Source: Boesenbergia rotunda (lineage: Eukaryota; Streptophyta; Magnoliopsida; Zingiberales; Zingiberaceae). From it: a stretch of DNA of 64,000 nt. The stretch covers positions 372,001 through 436,000 of the forward strand of contig JAGFNQ010000730.1 of NCBI GenBank assembly GCA_024364735.1. The letters run 5' to 3'. The notes beneath the pieces are model-generated. The model was not told where the DNA came from and ran no database searches. It was given only the letters and a program-made list of their open reading frames with translations. Both the position numbers and the translations under genes were made by a program. The stretch's first letter is position 1. Each line of letters opens with the position of its first letter. Below, in pieces: positions 35,001 through 46,379 of the stretch.

Positions 35001-38000
35001 TTTGGTTTTTCTATATAACTACAGGTATTCGGTTACCTACATCTTGTCCACTCGACCACCCAGTGTAGCGGCAGTTGGAGTGTGTATAGATCAGGTCATT
35101 GCATCATGTGCATATGATGCATTGTGCATTTTACTTGTATTTGATGCATGCATTTGTTTGAGCTATGATTGTTGTACTTGATTGACATGTATATACGGTT
35201 GTGATTTACACTTGTTATGATTGGGATATGCTTAGCAGTATGAGCAAGATTACTGGTGTGTCATGGGGATTTTGATCATGCCCCTGCATGTTATATTGAT
35301 TTCTGGTATGTATATTTGTATAGTTGTTAAGTTCAGATTTTACTCTATTTCAGAAAATGTATACCGTTGTTTCTTTCTTCTTGATATATCCTATTTATTA
35401 CCATATATTTATCTATCTTTATACCCGCAGAATCTGTCCAGTCTCACCATCCCTTACTTTTATTTTTTGTTTCAGGTCGTTGATAGTTGCAATTTATGCT
35501 GCCAAAAGAGGATTCATCTGTCAGTCTCTTAGCATCGGTAGTTATTTCGTATTTTCTTTATTAGACTTGTATTTATTTCGGTGGACGTGTATTTGTATCG
35601 ATGAGTTTTGAGTTGTGACTTGTTCCATGGATTTGTGTTTTTATTTGAAATTTCACACTACGGTAAGTTAAGATAAATTTTTACGGAGTTTATGTATTGT
35701 GTGGTCATTATTAACTGTGTAGTTGTGATATTTCATTATTTATTTCTGTTATTGTCAGTCGTGTTGGTTGTGCTATATGTTGGGTATAAGTTTGATATGT
35801 ATATAAGATTCAAATTGCTCGTCGTACAGGGGAGATGTTATCTATTTTTCGAGTAAGCATGGACCCAGGAGGCATGACAAATATTGAACTATTACACAAG
35901 GAGAATACACACCGAATTCGAGCAAGTTGAGAATCATGGTATGGGATTAGTGGACTAAGTGATCTCTTGAAGTCGATTGATCAATACTATGAATTAGGGA
36001 TGGCAATGGGTCGGATTCGGATCGGATTTCATATCCTCCCTACCCATACCCATCGTGTATTGGATATCCGTCCGAATACTCATACTCATTAAAGGATCAG
36101 ATATCTTGTATACTAATAATTTTTCTTTTTTCAATCCAACTATATCATTTAATAAAAATATATTAGAATTAATATCATATTTAAAAATATATATATCTAT
36201 AATTTTAAAAATATATTAAACATCTATATAACCTATTCCTAACATCAACACAAATTATTAGTGAGTTTTGGAGAAAAAATTCTTTAATGTGTGTGTGTTG
36301 TGTGTTGTGTGTGTGTGTAATTTAATTTGCTATTCGAGTCGGATATCGATAGTCTCTTTATATTCTCCTCTATTTGAGTCAGATATCAAAATTTTCATCA
36401 AATTCGAAGGAAATTATCGTGGTGTAGTAGTAGTAGGAATGAGTTATGGTTTGCATGTAGTTGACTGCTACGCATGTATTCCTCGGTTGACTGATAGAAA
36501 GCACAATGTGCTTGAATTCAGGGTTTGGTATAAAATGGAACATAAATATAAATAATCAACTAAGGAAGTTACTAACAAATTTCAAAATGGAATAGAAGCT
36601 TGAATACTTGTTTGATGAAGTGGATTGATGAATTTGAGAATGGAATAGAAGCTTGAGTAGTCGACTGTGGAAATCAACTCATGATTTACAGAGTGGAATA
36701 CATGCTTAAATAGTCCACTCATGAATTTTAGAAAAGCACATAAAGATGAACAATCGACTAATGATGAACAGATTCAACTATCAAAGCACATAATTGGCTG
36801 GTGACTAATGATCAACGGAGTCGATTGTCGGGGCAAATAATCGACTGATGATGGAATTAGAAGATAATCTTAGCGATCCCAAAGATTCAGACATACTATA
36901 AATCAGCTTCATCGGATAAGACCAAGGTGATCAGTTGACTTATGGAACATCGATATTCAACTGATTACAAAGTCTATAAAAGAAGAAGCTACGCTCGTGC
37001 AGGCAAAAAAACGATAACAACAACAAGAGCAATAACGATTCTGAGAAAGTTCTTCTAGTTGCATCCTTCTTCTAGTCTACAATCAAAAGGAAGGATCCGT
37101 GCAGTCTAAATTCATCAAATCCTATCTTATTTCAGATCTCTATAAAATATTTCTTCATTTATGTTCTTTCCGTCTTTATGCTTAAATTTATATATCTTAT
37201 AAGAATGAAAATTTGTTGTACTATAAGAGGTTTCTTCTACCTCGACTAAGGTCGTAAAGGAGAATGTTAGTGGATTTACAGTGAAAACTTTAGGACAGTG
37301 GAGTAGCAGCATGTTAAATCTTGATGTTTTTATGATTATGTTATGTCTGGAGCTTATCTTGAGTTGTTTAGTTTATTTTCTACTAGGTTAACTCTAATAG
37401 TAATCGATTGACAATGAAAATAGTTATTCGTGCTATTCACACACACGCCTAGCACACCTACTATCCAAAAATAATGTAATCATAAGGAATCATTTATTCT
37501 TCTTTGTCAACATTACTATGACAATCAAATTTTATCCCACTAAATAGGATCTGCTATATAAATCCTTTTACGTCGTTGGGCTCAATCTTTTACTATATCA
37601 TCATCTATATTTAAATAAATTTTATCTTATTTTATTGTTATTAACCAAGTCTTTTTTTATCTTCTCTTCCTTGTTTGATGTGTATATTTATCATTATTTT
37701 ACCTCGCCTAACCGGAATATTTATTGGTCATCTAAGTACATATTAGTACCCTTAAATGTGTTTCAAAGATTTCCTCAGTATATGCAACTCTAACTTTCTC
37801 TCTAATACTCTCATTTTTTATTATGTCCATCCTCGTATGCATACATATCCACCTTGGCATTTTCATCTCTGCAACTCTCATCTTTTAATAATGTGCTCAA
37901 GCATAACCTAACATTCAACATCATATAACATAACAGGTTTAACAACAGTTTTGTAGAATTTCCCTTATAAAGGTACTTTACAACACATAAAACACCCGAC

Positions 38001-41000
38001 GCCCTCATTCATTTCAACCATCCTACTTGTTTTTTATGTAAGACTTAGAATTTGATATTTGATGCAACTTTATGTTTATTGAAAATACTTTAGTTAATCT
38101 ACCTGAAATTTTCACTTTAGTCGTTACATCCTCATACATATATGTAATTAGTTCAATATATATTACGCTAAAATCTCTCTTTTTAGAGTTCTATATATAA
38201 TTTCTCTTGAGACTCAATCATAAGTTTTTCCTAAATGAATATCATGTGTAGATCTTGCTTTTGCTCCCTATACTTTTCAATTAGTTACCTGAGAAGATAT
38301 ATAATTTTTATTGTCGATCTTCCGAGCATGAACCTAAATTGATTTTTGATCACTATGGTGTCTTTAATCTTTTTTCTATTACTCTTTTCAAAAAAAAAAA
38401 TGATAACCAGGTTGGGTAACGTCGAACCTGGGGCGACTGGTCCGACCCCATAGAAATTTTCCACCAGCCACCAGGTTAAATCGGGTAGCGCTCACGGCGG
38501 ACGGTCCAGAAACCTAACATCCCACGATTGCGCGTCCCATTTAGAGGAAAAATTTCTATAAAATTTGCCTTAGTTGGGGATAGAACTGCGGGTGCTTGGG
38601 AGATAACTAGTAGCTCTTCTACTGCACCATAGACCCAGGAGCTTCTATTACTCTTTTCCAATGCTTCATGAGATGACTCATTAGTTTAGTATCCCTATAG
38701 TTTGTATAATTTTGTGTGTCTCACTTGTTCTTATGTAAGAAACTAGAGTACTTGCCAATATGATACTAAATAATTTTGTAAATCATTTAATAGCTTGTTT
38801 CCCTAGATATTTTCATACCTTTATTAGAATATCATATTATCCAAGTTTTCCCATTTTGCATCATATTTAAAACTTATTTCTAAAATTTGAATTCTATGAT
38901 AAAAATTTAAATTTTATACTCATTTAACCTACTTAAATTACTTAAGTAAAATTGGTCACCTAAACCTTCATTAAAAAGTTGATAAAAATATCCCTTTTAT
39001 TTCTCTACCATTTACTAGTACCCTATTGCATTATTTTTAATACATCTTGTTTGAATAAGATCTCTTATCTTCCTCTCTCTCATGTTAGTTATTCTATAAA
39101 CGTCTATTTCCTATCTTTTGTATCCAATTTTCCATATAACCATTCAAAAGTTTCATTCTTTTCTTCATTCACTACTTTCTTAACATCTTTCTTGACTATT
39201 GTATATTTTTTTAAGTTTTTCTCGTTCTTACAATATATAATTTTATATTAGCTGCTCATTTTTCCTTCACTTTTCCACCACCAAGATTCCTTACTTGGTG
39301 ATGCATGCCCCTTTGACTTACCGAGTACATTCTTAGCTACTATTTTCAACTTTGATATCATCTTATCCCATGTCATATTAGAGTCATCATATATTTCACC
39401 TAATGCTTGTATTCCTATTTTCTGCTTAAATATTTTTTGTTTCCCATCCTTTAACTTCCATCACTTAATTTTTAGAAGTCATGTATATTTTCTTTCCAAT
39501 GATATTATGATTGAAGCAAATATCCAATACTACTAATCTGTGTTAGGTAATTAAACATTCTCTAAGGATGACCTTGCAATCTTTACAAATCTTTCTATCT
39601 CTCTCCTAAAACATAAGAAAGTCAATTTATGATTTATTATTTCTACTCTTGAAAGTGACCCTGTTTTCTCTTTTCTTAAAAAAAGTATTAGCTAGTATAA
39701 AGTCATATATTATCACAAAATTCAATATAGTTTTCCTTTTTTTTCATTCTTATTACAAACCTATAACCTCATACATCCTCTCATATTCCTCATTTTTCAC
39801 TTCGATATGCCCATTTAGATTGTCTCCTATTAAAATCATTACATTTAACGGAATATTTTGTAATACTTTATATAGGTCGTCCCAAAATCTTGATTTGGTA
39901 TCTTCATGTAATAGGTGCAAATATGATAATTACGTCCATAGTTTCTTTGGTCACTATTATCTTGAGAGTTATGATTTTATCCATATTTCTAACTATTTCT
40001 ATAACTTCATCCTTTAATGAACTATCTTAAAAAAATACTTACTCCATTTCTTATTTTACTCTTCCCTGTGTATCATAACATAACACTCGATTTCTCTATC
40101 ATTTTTGTCTTTTTGTCTATCAATTTTGTCTCTTGTACCCACAATATACTAATTTTTCTCCTAATCATCGTATTTACTACCTTCATTGCTTTACGGTTTC
40201 TTATATTTCATGTTCCAAATCTTAGACTAATAGTTGTCCGATAATATTGGTTCTTATCCAACATATGATGTGAAAACTCTTATCTATTTAACACTATACC
40301 TAAGTTTGGAGATGTAGTGATCCTTGCCGATACGTTATAGTCAAAACCCTGCAATATGAACTTTTGCATATTTAATACTACATCCAAGTTTTGAAAATGT
40401 GACGGTCCTTACTGAGACATTACAGTCGGATCCTACAACTCATTCCTTCCAAGGAACAACTTAGAATTGGCACAATAGTTTAACGGATTATGGGCAAGGT
40501 TTGATTCTAGACGAAGCCGGGAAAAAATATCCTCCCATGTGGTGGTCTACTCGGTTTCTTAATTTATTTCTCTACAAATGGTTATCGGACTAGCCGTGTG
40601 AGGTGTCCGGGGTCCGTGTATGACATTTTTGCAAAAATAGTTTAACGGATTCATTTATTAAATATTTGATATAGTTTAACCTTGATTGGCAACCTAACGC
40701 ACTCCTCATCCAACATTAGATATTCTAATTGCAAGCATTAGGGATTCCACTTTTATTTTGTCAAAAAAATTACAATTCAAACTCAATCTCACATTATCTA
40801 ACTAGCATTTTTTACTTTATTATGTTGACCTATCATTATATTTTTGATGGTAGATGTCCGAGACACAACATGAGTTAAAAAAAAAATTCTCAATTAGCAA
40901 AGTAGTAAAACCATGTTTGGTTTACTCATATTATTTGAAAACATGAAAAAAAAACAAACCACATCACTCCCTTAGGCATCCTTGACCTCCTCTCATTATA

Positions 41001-44000
41001 CATGATATTATGCATGAATGTATTGGCATTTTACTTTCTTTTTCGTTAAAAGACACATATACACACACATACATAATATAAATGGGTGTTATGGGGAGTC
41101 AAAGTACTAATATAAATATATAAAGATGTCATAAGTAGAAAGATGAAATTGGATAACTCCACTTTGTGCAAGTTGTAATCTACCTAACCTTTACAAGACA
41201 ACTAATGTAACATCTTAAAACTATCTTTGGCATAAACTAACACATGAACTATGAACAATCACCATGAGCAATTAAGATACAACTTATTAAGATGGGAAAT
41301 AAGGACAGAATTTTTTTTAAAAAAAAGCATAGCACCTTAATCTTTTTTGTATTTCTAGTAATTGACCATGCAAGGACCTCAAGTGATTTGTTAAATCCTG
41401 CATAAAGATAAATCAAGAATTAGGAATGTCAAAAATAGTGAAGTTGTATATATTATAAGGGATATTTTAGCATGACTCTTGAAGTTTAGCCTAGCCTCAA
41501 ATTTGACCCTGGAGTATCAAATATCTAGACTTTTTCCCTAATCTTTATTGAACCAAATCAAATTTTTAAAAAAAAAAATTGTTGTGCACCATTAATTATA
41601 ATCTGAAATTTCAAAGTCAAACTTGAACTGATCATACTTATTTGCTGTAATTTTGAATAATGATGCAGGAAAAAAATTTAATCTCACATACCTCAACTGA
41701 TTCTTCACTGGAAGAAAATAAAAAAAGTTTATGTTAGAATTATTTTAGAGCGCTATAAAAAATTACATTATAAAAAGACACAAGTAATACCTTGAGCCAA
41801 GGAACTCTGGGATATTGACATCATGGTCTAATTTCTTGAATGTTTTCTTAAGAGCCTAAAAAAAGGACAATTTTAAGAATATGTAAACAACTTAATTGCT
41901 TGAATTATCATCTTCTACGGAGATGGAATGATCATACTTATTTGCTGATGATTAATGTTGAATGGTAAACAAACTTACTTCAAGGTTCTCCAATTTCCTA
42001 TCATGATCAGGAAAAAAAATTCTCATTCAAAAATCTTTGATAGTTAAAAGGAAGAAACATATTGCAAGATCCATGAGAATAGTTGCATACCTCTTTGCCC
42101 TTTCTTGCAGTGATACTTGAGCAAACCTTTCAACAACTTTCTCAATATTGCTATTAGAAAAAAGGGAACAATCATGTAAAACGATTAAGATCACTATTTG
42201 TACAAATATATGTAGTAAGATGTCAAATAATAGAAAAAGAGACACCATGTAGCATTTATGGTAGTGGCAAGAGTGCGATATGATTTGTAGTCTTGAACTT
42301 AGTGGGACACTATGGTAAATGATAAATTTGAGAGATCTTTGTGATAAAAGTTTAAAAAAAATAAAGAACCATGGTAATTGAATCATATATATGTTGAGTC
42401 AGCAAACCACCTCCATCGACATAATACTACAAATAGCCACATTATCTAGAGAACGAATTACAAATTTGAAAAATATGTGAATGATAGTCTGGCCAAAGTA
42501 AAATTACATATTTAAAAGTTAGGACTAGATTTGTAAAGATATAGACTAGATTTAGCAACTAATCAAATATTGAATACAAGGAACACATCATGTCTCCAGA
42601 GAGTTTAATTTTGGTATGTTGTGAGAAGATAAAGTTCTTTGGCAAAAAAAAAAAAAAAGTTGGATATGCATTCTACGAAACACTAGAAGAAAGCCGATGA
42701 TTTAAAAATCTACCAAGACCTACCCACCAAGTAAAGAAAAGATGGTAATCATTAACTATTTGGAGGCTTGTAAATTGCCTTAAATTCCCAATTGAATCTT
42801 AAATTTTACTATCAGTCCTCGTGTCAGAAAAAGTTTATTTTCATTCCATGCATGTAAAGTTTTGTTTGCTTCAACTCCCTAATATATACTGATTTACTTA
42901 ATTGTCCTCATTATTTTTAAGTACAAAATGTCCAACATAAAGTATCATTCATTTTAAATTCAGTATCATTTAACTAAAATCTAGTATATTTTCTATTAAA
43001 TTGAGTACGATTCTTTTTCAAACCCAGTTGATTGAGAATCAATTCTTTTTCAAAATCAGTTGATCGAGAATAGATCGGAGCTGCTTATAATTGATTTGAC
43101 CTACTCTAATCAATTGAGGAGCTCCGATTGAAAATTGATCGATAATCAATTAGTTGTATTTGTCTTGAAAGAACATCATCCTTATTTTTTATAAGTACAA
43201 AAAGTCCAAAAGTAAGTATCATTTTTCCTAAATTCAGCATATTTATATTAAAATTTAGTATATTTTCTATCAAATTGAGTATAACTCTTTTTCCGTTTGA
43301 TCAATTGATTAGGAGTTCATACTAATCAATTAGCTTAAAATGAATCAATTGGATCGTACTCAATTTGATAGAAATATACTAGATTCTAGTTAAATGATGT
43401 TGAATTTGGGAGGAATTATACCTTATTTCAGACTGTTTGTACTTAAAAAACTAAGGGTAATTAGGTAAATCTATAGTTGAAGTAAATAAAACTTTGCATG
43501 TAAGGAGTTGAAACAAATTTTTTCTGACGTAGGGACTGAGGAGGGAGTTAAGTTTACATGCAGGGAGTTTAGGATAATAAAGCACCAAAAGAATTTTATG
43601 TTCATGGGCAAGAAGAATTTCAAGAGTTGATCAAGATGACAAAAAAGTTCACATGATGAGACCAATGTTTCAAATATCATTCTGTATCGGGTGAAATGGG
43701 CAAAACGTACCATTCCGCCCATAAACCAAAATTGAAATTGACACTAGCGTTAAAAATATTTAAAATAATTTTAAAAATTTATAAATAATTTTAAAATTTT
43801 ATTAAAAAATAATTGTTAAAAAGTTTTAAAATATATAAATTTTCTAAATAGATTTGATTTTAGAATTTAATATATATTTATATACTATAATTATATATTA
43901 TTTAAATAAATAATTTATATAGTTATTAAATATAAATTATGTTATATAATTATTATAGATAATAATTTTTTTATCTTACCAAAATGATTTGGAACTATGA

Positions 44001-44864
44001 ATATTAATATGCTCTTTAATTTTTTAGATTCTTGGTTCCTAAACACATGAAATACATTTTTATTGATATAAATATTTGCTATTTATGTTTAGGAAATATT
44101 TTAGATTAACTATTCTTTATTTTAAAAGTTTGAGAAAGATACACTGCCAAATTACATTAAATTTAATACAACGACAGATAAATCATATATATATATATAT
44201 ATATATTGTATCGACACGATACCATATGTTACCGAATTGTATCGTTCCAGTTTAGGACCGAAACTTCGGCATGAATTATGATTTTAAACCTCCGATGAGA
44301 CTATATGTAGAGTAAAGAAGAATTCTACAATTTAACATTTAAAGGAAGTGACCACATTATGAAATATGTTTTGGCAAAATTATGTGAAAAAATATAATAC
44401 AAGTTATTGGAACTTGTTTATGGAAGAATGAGACGTGCTTAGTCTCAACACTAGTCCCTAGTGATTTGTTCGCATGAATTAGTGAAAGACAAAAGTGATA
44501 ATAACAATAAAAATTCACTTGAATTGCGTGAGAAAGATAATAAATAATTATTTCCAGAATATAGAGGTACAAACAAAACTAACAAACTCTTTTTTTCAAG
44601 AAGGGGAACACATTTTGATTTGGAACAATATTCTCAAATGTGATTTGCAAAATGATTGACGGAAAATACAAACATTTACCTACGGTCCCCAATGCATATA
44701 GTAGGTTTTGCATTGGGCGCAAACATGATCAAAAGAAGGTCTATGTCGCACAAAATGGAGAGCTCCTTCGCCTTCTTTAATATCCCCGCTTTCCTCTTTG
44801 AATAGGTGACTTGTCGACTGCTGCTATTTTCCAATCTCTTTATCTTTAGTTTTACCCTCCCCAT
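29083..44864 (-). CDS. MIKC* (P-clade, AGL30/AGL65/AGL94-like) MADS-box transcription factor
   Basis: This is a DNA-binding regulator; MIKC* proteins act as P-clade/S-clade dimers, mainly in pollen. Nine exons join in frame on the minus strand: 44864-44680, 42150-42091, 41997-41979, 41855-41791, 41707-41692, 41397-41336, 30241-30145, 29854-29727 and 29461-29083, giving 336 aa. The MADS domain is residues 1-60 (MGRVKLKIKRLENSSSRQVT, KRKAGILKKAKELSILCDID). It is followed by NIEKVVERFAQ, ALKKTFKKLDHDVNIPEFLG, a K-like coiled coil (DLTNHLRSLHGQLLEIQKRL...WADPDKINNIDHI) and a conserved C-terminus (DMHLPMGL, FQDWASTSGNCGVA). Several exons are tiny (16 and 19 bp), typical of this class. Introns 1 (~2.5 kb) and 6 (~11.1 kb) are swollen by mobile elements. 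The E-N-x-x-K-Q-rich segment usually found after 'HK' is missing. An alternative donor (CAA|gtgagc, 29104) could replace the final VSILKL. Intact frame argues for a live gene. Confidence 0.85.
30349..30541 (-). mobile_element. SINE family 2, copy 1 (MADS intron 6)
   Basis: A 193-bp GC-richer insert in AT-rich intron DNA, bounded by a perfect 17-bp target duplication, tgaatcttaatcatatg (30332-30348 and 30542-30558). It shares its whole length with 32540-32746 (gctcaccccc, gataaatcac, ttgtcaggttttgac, cctcatggtg). Strand is tentative, from a tRNA-like gaggtctaggggtcaaaacc on the minus strand. Confidence 0.75.
31090..31800 (+). repeat. LTR-like repeat, copy 1, with 60-bp tandem motif
   Basis: Shares with 35870-36800 the series tacacaaggagaat(g/a)c, gtatgggat(a/t)agt, gtggtttgcatg(c/t)agt, gtgcttgaatt. 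It also shares the reiterated 'aatttcagaatggaa(t/c)aaaagcttgaa...tcgactga' unit, seen at least twice at ~31690-31790. An extra AT-rich block (~31405-31660) interrupts it. It is broken at ~31795, where the kinase pseudogene begins. Confidence 0.5.
31800..33015 (+). pseudogene. Plant DYRK-family protein kinase pseudogene (N-terminal region)
   Basis: Frames broken by stops and shifts encode pieces of the long acidic N-terminal region of the plant-specific DYRK kinases (Arabidopsis At1g73450/At1g73460 type). Visible pieces are EIDYPSDNENG, RKDEDDDRSFAEKDSYLSGE, VYGRADENDLIAHYDG, then after the nested SINE SIGVGINSDAADIGSEVSEN and EGDLEFFPHH. The conserved order is kept without intron-like gaps, which suggests a processed or retro-copied sequence. 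The kinase domain is absent. It lies in intron 6 of the MADS gene on the opposite strand and is split by a SINE (32540-32746). Family identity rests on remembered conserved blocks. Confidence 0.75.
32540..32746 (-). mobile_element. SINE family 2, copy 2 (inside kinase pseudogene)
   Basis: A 207-bp insert with a perfect 19-bp target duplication, tgggagagttcacatatag (32521-32539 and 32747-32765). It is homologous to 30349-30541 throughout. It splits the DYRK pseudogene, so it arrived after that copy. Confidence 0.8.
33016..35860 (+). repeat. Non-coding LTR-retrotransposon-like repeat, copy 2
   Basis: The segment includes a GC-rich, pyrimidine-rich block (~33690-34110) and the repeat shared with 15500-16160 (see that entry) at ~35090-35640. 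Short open frames in the GC-rich block have no recognisable domain. I read it as LTR or untranslated retroelement DNA lying in MADS intron 6. Confidence 0.45.
35870..37450 (+). repeat. LTR-like repeat, copy 2, with TATA box
   Basis: Counterpart of 31090-31800, interrupted at ~35997-36415 by AT-rich DNA that starts with the hAT-like terminus 'agggatggcaatgggtcgg'. The 'aatggaatagaagcttga' tandem unit recurs at ~36565-36720. A promoter-like ctataaaagaagaagc follows at ~36971. It ends in low-complexity DNA near 37450. Confidence 0.45.
37500..40470 (-). pseudogene. RTE-clade LINE, degenerate, reverse orientation
   Basis: On the minus strand the apurinic endonuclease can be read in broken frames: FGT-NIRNRKAMKVV, ILWVQETK (~40235-40130) and IGDNLNGHIEV (~39835-39800). 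A reverse-transcriptase block follows, with remnants of the EKAYDRVPRE region (~38340-38180). The 3' end at ~37500-37600 has the typical RTE tail sense ('tagtgggataaaatttgattg'). Many stops show it is dead. The 5' flank (40268-40441) has two ~85-bp tandem units. A SINE is nested at 38390-38642. It fills over a quarter of MADS intron 6. Confidence 0.75.
38390..38642 (-). mobile_element. tRNA-derived SINE, family 1, copy E (nested in LINE)
   Basis: A 253-bp reverse copy with a perfect 16-bp target duplication, ttctattactcttttc (38374-38389 and 38643-38658). The minus-strand 3' end is a T run (A10-11 on plus). The shared body agcgctcacggcggacggtc and the polymerase III-like 5' part match the other copies. 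It lies within the RTE LINE remnant, so it is younger than the LINE. Confidence 0.8.
40490..40635 (+). mobile_element. Short SINE-like insertion
   Basis: A 146-bp insert bounded by a perfect 16-bp duplication, aatagtttaacggatt (40474-40489 and 40636-40651). It begins with a B-box-like ggtttgattct. The body (gtgtgaggtgtccggggtcc) is unlike SINE families 1 and 2, so this is a third, possibly 5'-truncated family. Confidence 0.65.
42766..43590. mobile_element. Foldback element in MADS intron 1
   Basis: Arms of ~230 bp are inverted copies. The left arm has cgtgtcagaaaaagttt, catgtaaagttttgtttgct, gtatcatttaactaaaatct. The right arm on the minus strand has cgtcagaaaaaatttg, catgcaaagttttatttact, catcatttaactagaatct. 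The middle (43015-43370) contains further gattgag/ctcaatc inversions. No ORF is present and termini are only approximate. Confidence 0.65.
43663..44294. mobile_element. MITE-like insertion with 8-bp target duplication
   Basis: Perfect gatgagac flanks the segment at 43655-43662 and 44295-44302. The ends (caatgtttcaaatatcattc and, inverted, ggaggtttaaaatcataattc) are weakly similar terminal repeats, and both ends carry 'tatcgg/ccga' blocks further in. The interior is AT-rich and non-coding and includes an (at)n run at ~44189-44207. An 8-bp duplication fits a hAT-type origin. Confidence 0.5.
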
Positions 44865-45126
44865 TGAATCTCTTGTAGAAGACACAAACTACAACCCTTT
44901 TACTCCCTTTATCTTCCACAAAAGTTGCAATCTTTCAATCCCTAACGCGATTAGACACTCAAGGGCTAATTTGTTGTAGGTGAAAATCGCAGCACCGATG
45001 AGAGAAACTGAATCAAAAACCTTAAAGAGATTTTGTTTGTTTCTCGGTGCAATTATAAAAAGTATTTGAGATACTAACAAGTGTGCCCAAAGATCACGAT
45101 AGATACAATCAAATTTGGAATCTTAC

Positions 45127-45330
45127 CCCCCTTATGAATCGATCTTTTGGGACTAGTGTGGGCGATCTTGAGATCGGATGACAGTCTACGAAGGAAAAGG
45201 ATGCGGAAAGCGAGGGGATCAGAAATCAGATAGGAGAGGAAGAAAGAGATGAAAGAGCGGGAGAAAAGGGTCAGCGAGTCCGTTCGACCAAAGCTACTCC
45301 CTAAGAAATCGTTGAGATCATTTGCTTAGT
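45127..45330 (-). promoter_or_regulatory. Probable 5' leader exon of the MADS-box gene
   Basis: On the minus strand a CT-rich, leader-like stretch (ctttcatctctttcttcctc) leads to a consensus donor, aagggggg|gtaagattcc, at 45127/45126. An acceptor just before the ATG (e.g. ...tgtag or ...acaag at ~44870-44895) would remove a 5'-UTR intron of ~230 bp. The transcription start and TATA are not identified. Confidence 0.5.
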
Positions 45331-46308
45331 TTTTAATTCATTTTTATTGGCATGTAGATTGCATATATATTATATAAATTCCACTATACCAAATCAAACA
45401 AACTTAATGTGCCCTGGATAGCAATATAATATTTTAAATAAGGATATATTTCCCGACAGTCGGTGGAAATTTTTATGGAGTATAATTATCATCTCATATT
45501 CGATTGTTATTTAGTCCATCATTATTTTTTAAATAATAATATATTTGACAACTTAACTACAACATATTAATATTTGACATCTAATTTAATTAACATGTAT
45601 GAATTAAGGTGTCAAATAGTTATTCTTTTAAACATGCATAATTTAGTTATTAGAATTAAATATTTAATTAGTAATGCAATTAGAATATTAAATTTGATGG
45701 AGTATTTCCCTCTCAAATGCTTTAGCCACAAAGTTAGGCAGGAGGCTTCAACCAAACTATCCATGGGATCACAAATAAGAGAGGAGAGGGAGAAAGAGAT
45801 GAAAGAGCCGGAGAAAAGGGTAAGCGAGTTTGGCCGACCAAAGCTACTCGCTAAGAAATCGCTGAGGTCATTTGCTTTGTTTTTAATACATTTTTATTGG
45901 CACGTAGATTGCATATATATTATATAAATTATTTTATACCAAATCAAACAAATTTAATGTGTCCATGGATAACATAATAATATTCTAAATAATGATACAT
46001 TTTCCGATGGTCGGTGGAAATTTTTATGGGGTCGAATTAATCATCTCAGATTCAATTGTTATTTAATTCATATTATTTTTTAAATAATGACATATTTGGC
46101 ACCTTAACTACAACATATTAATATTTGACATCTAATTTAATTAACATGTATGGATTAAGGTGTCAAGTAGTTATTCTTTTAATACATAATTTAGTTATTA
46201 GTATTAAATATTTAATTAGTAATGCAATTAGAATATTAAATGTGATGGAATATTTGCCTCCCAAAGGCTTTAGCCACAAAGTTGGGCAGGAGGCTTCAAG
46301 CAAACTAT
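45215..46308. repeat. 550-bp tandem duplication upstream of the MADS-box gene
   Basis: Copy 1 spans 45215-45764 and copy 2 45765-~46308; 'gggatcac/agaaataaga' starts both, and phrases match along the length. These include gagagaaagagatgaaagag, accaaagctactc, cgatggtcggtggaaattt against cgacagtcggtggaaattt, and gctttagccacaaagtt. Copy 1 overlaps the leader exon, so the duplication carries part of the promoter/leader region with it. Divergence is modest by eye. Confidence 0.85.
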
Positions 46309-46379
46309 CGGATGGTGGTACTCTGATAGGTTCTAGCTGAAATGTTAGAACCTAATTTCATGTGGCATCTTTGTCATGC

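Noticed and set aside
36565..36800. Tandem 'aatggaatagaagcttga' units considered as a CRISPR-like array
   Set aside because: Units are imperfect, spacers are not unique or of equal length, the host is a plant, and the same units occur at 31.7 kb in an LTR-like repeat.
38979..40244. Plus-strand frames rich in Phe, Ser and Ile (90, 122 and 75 aa)
   Set aside because: They are antisense readings of the RTE LINE on the minus strand.
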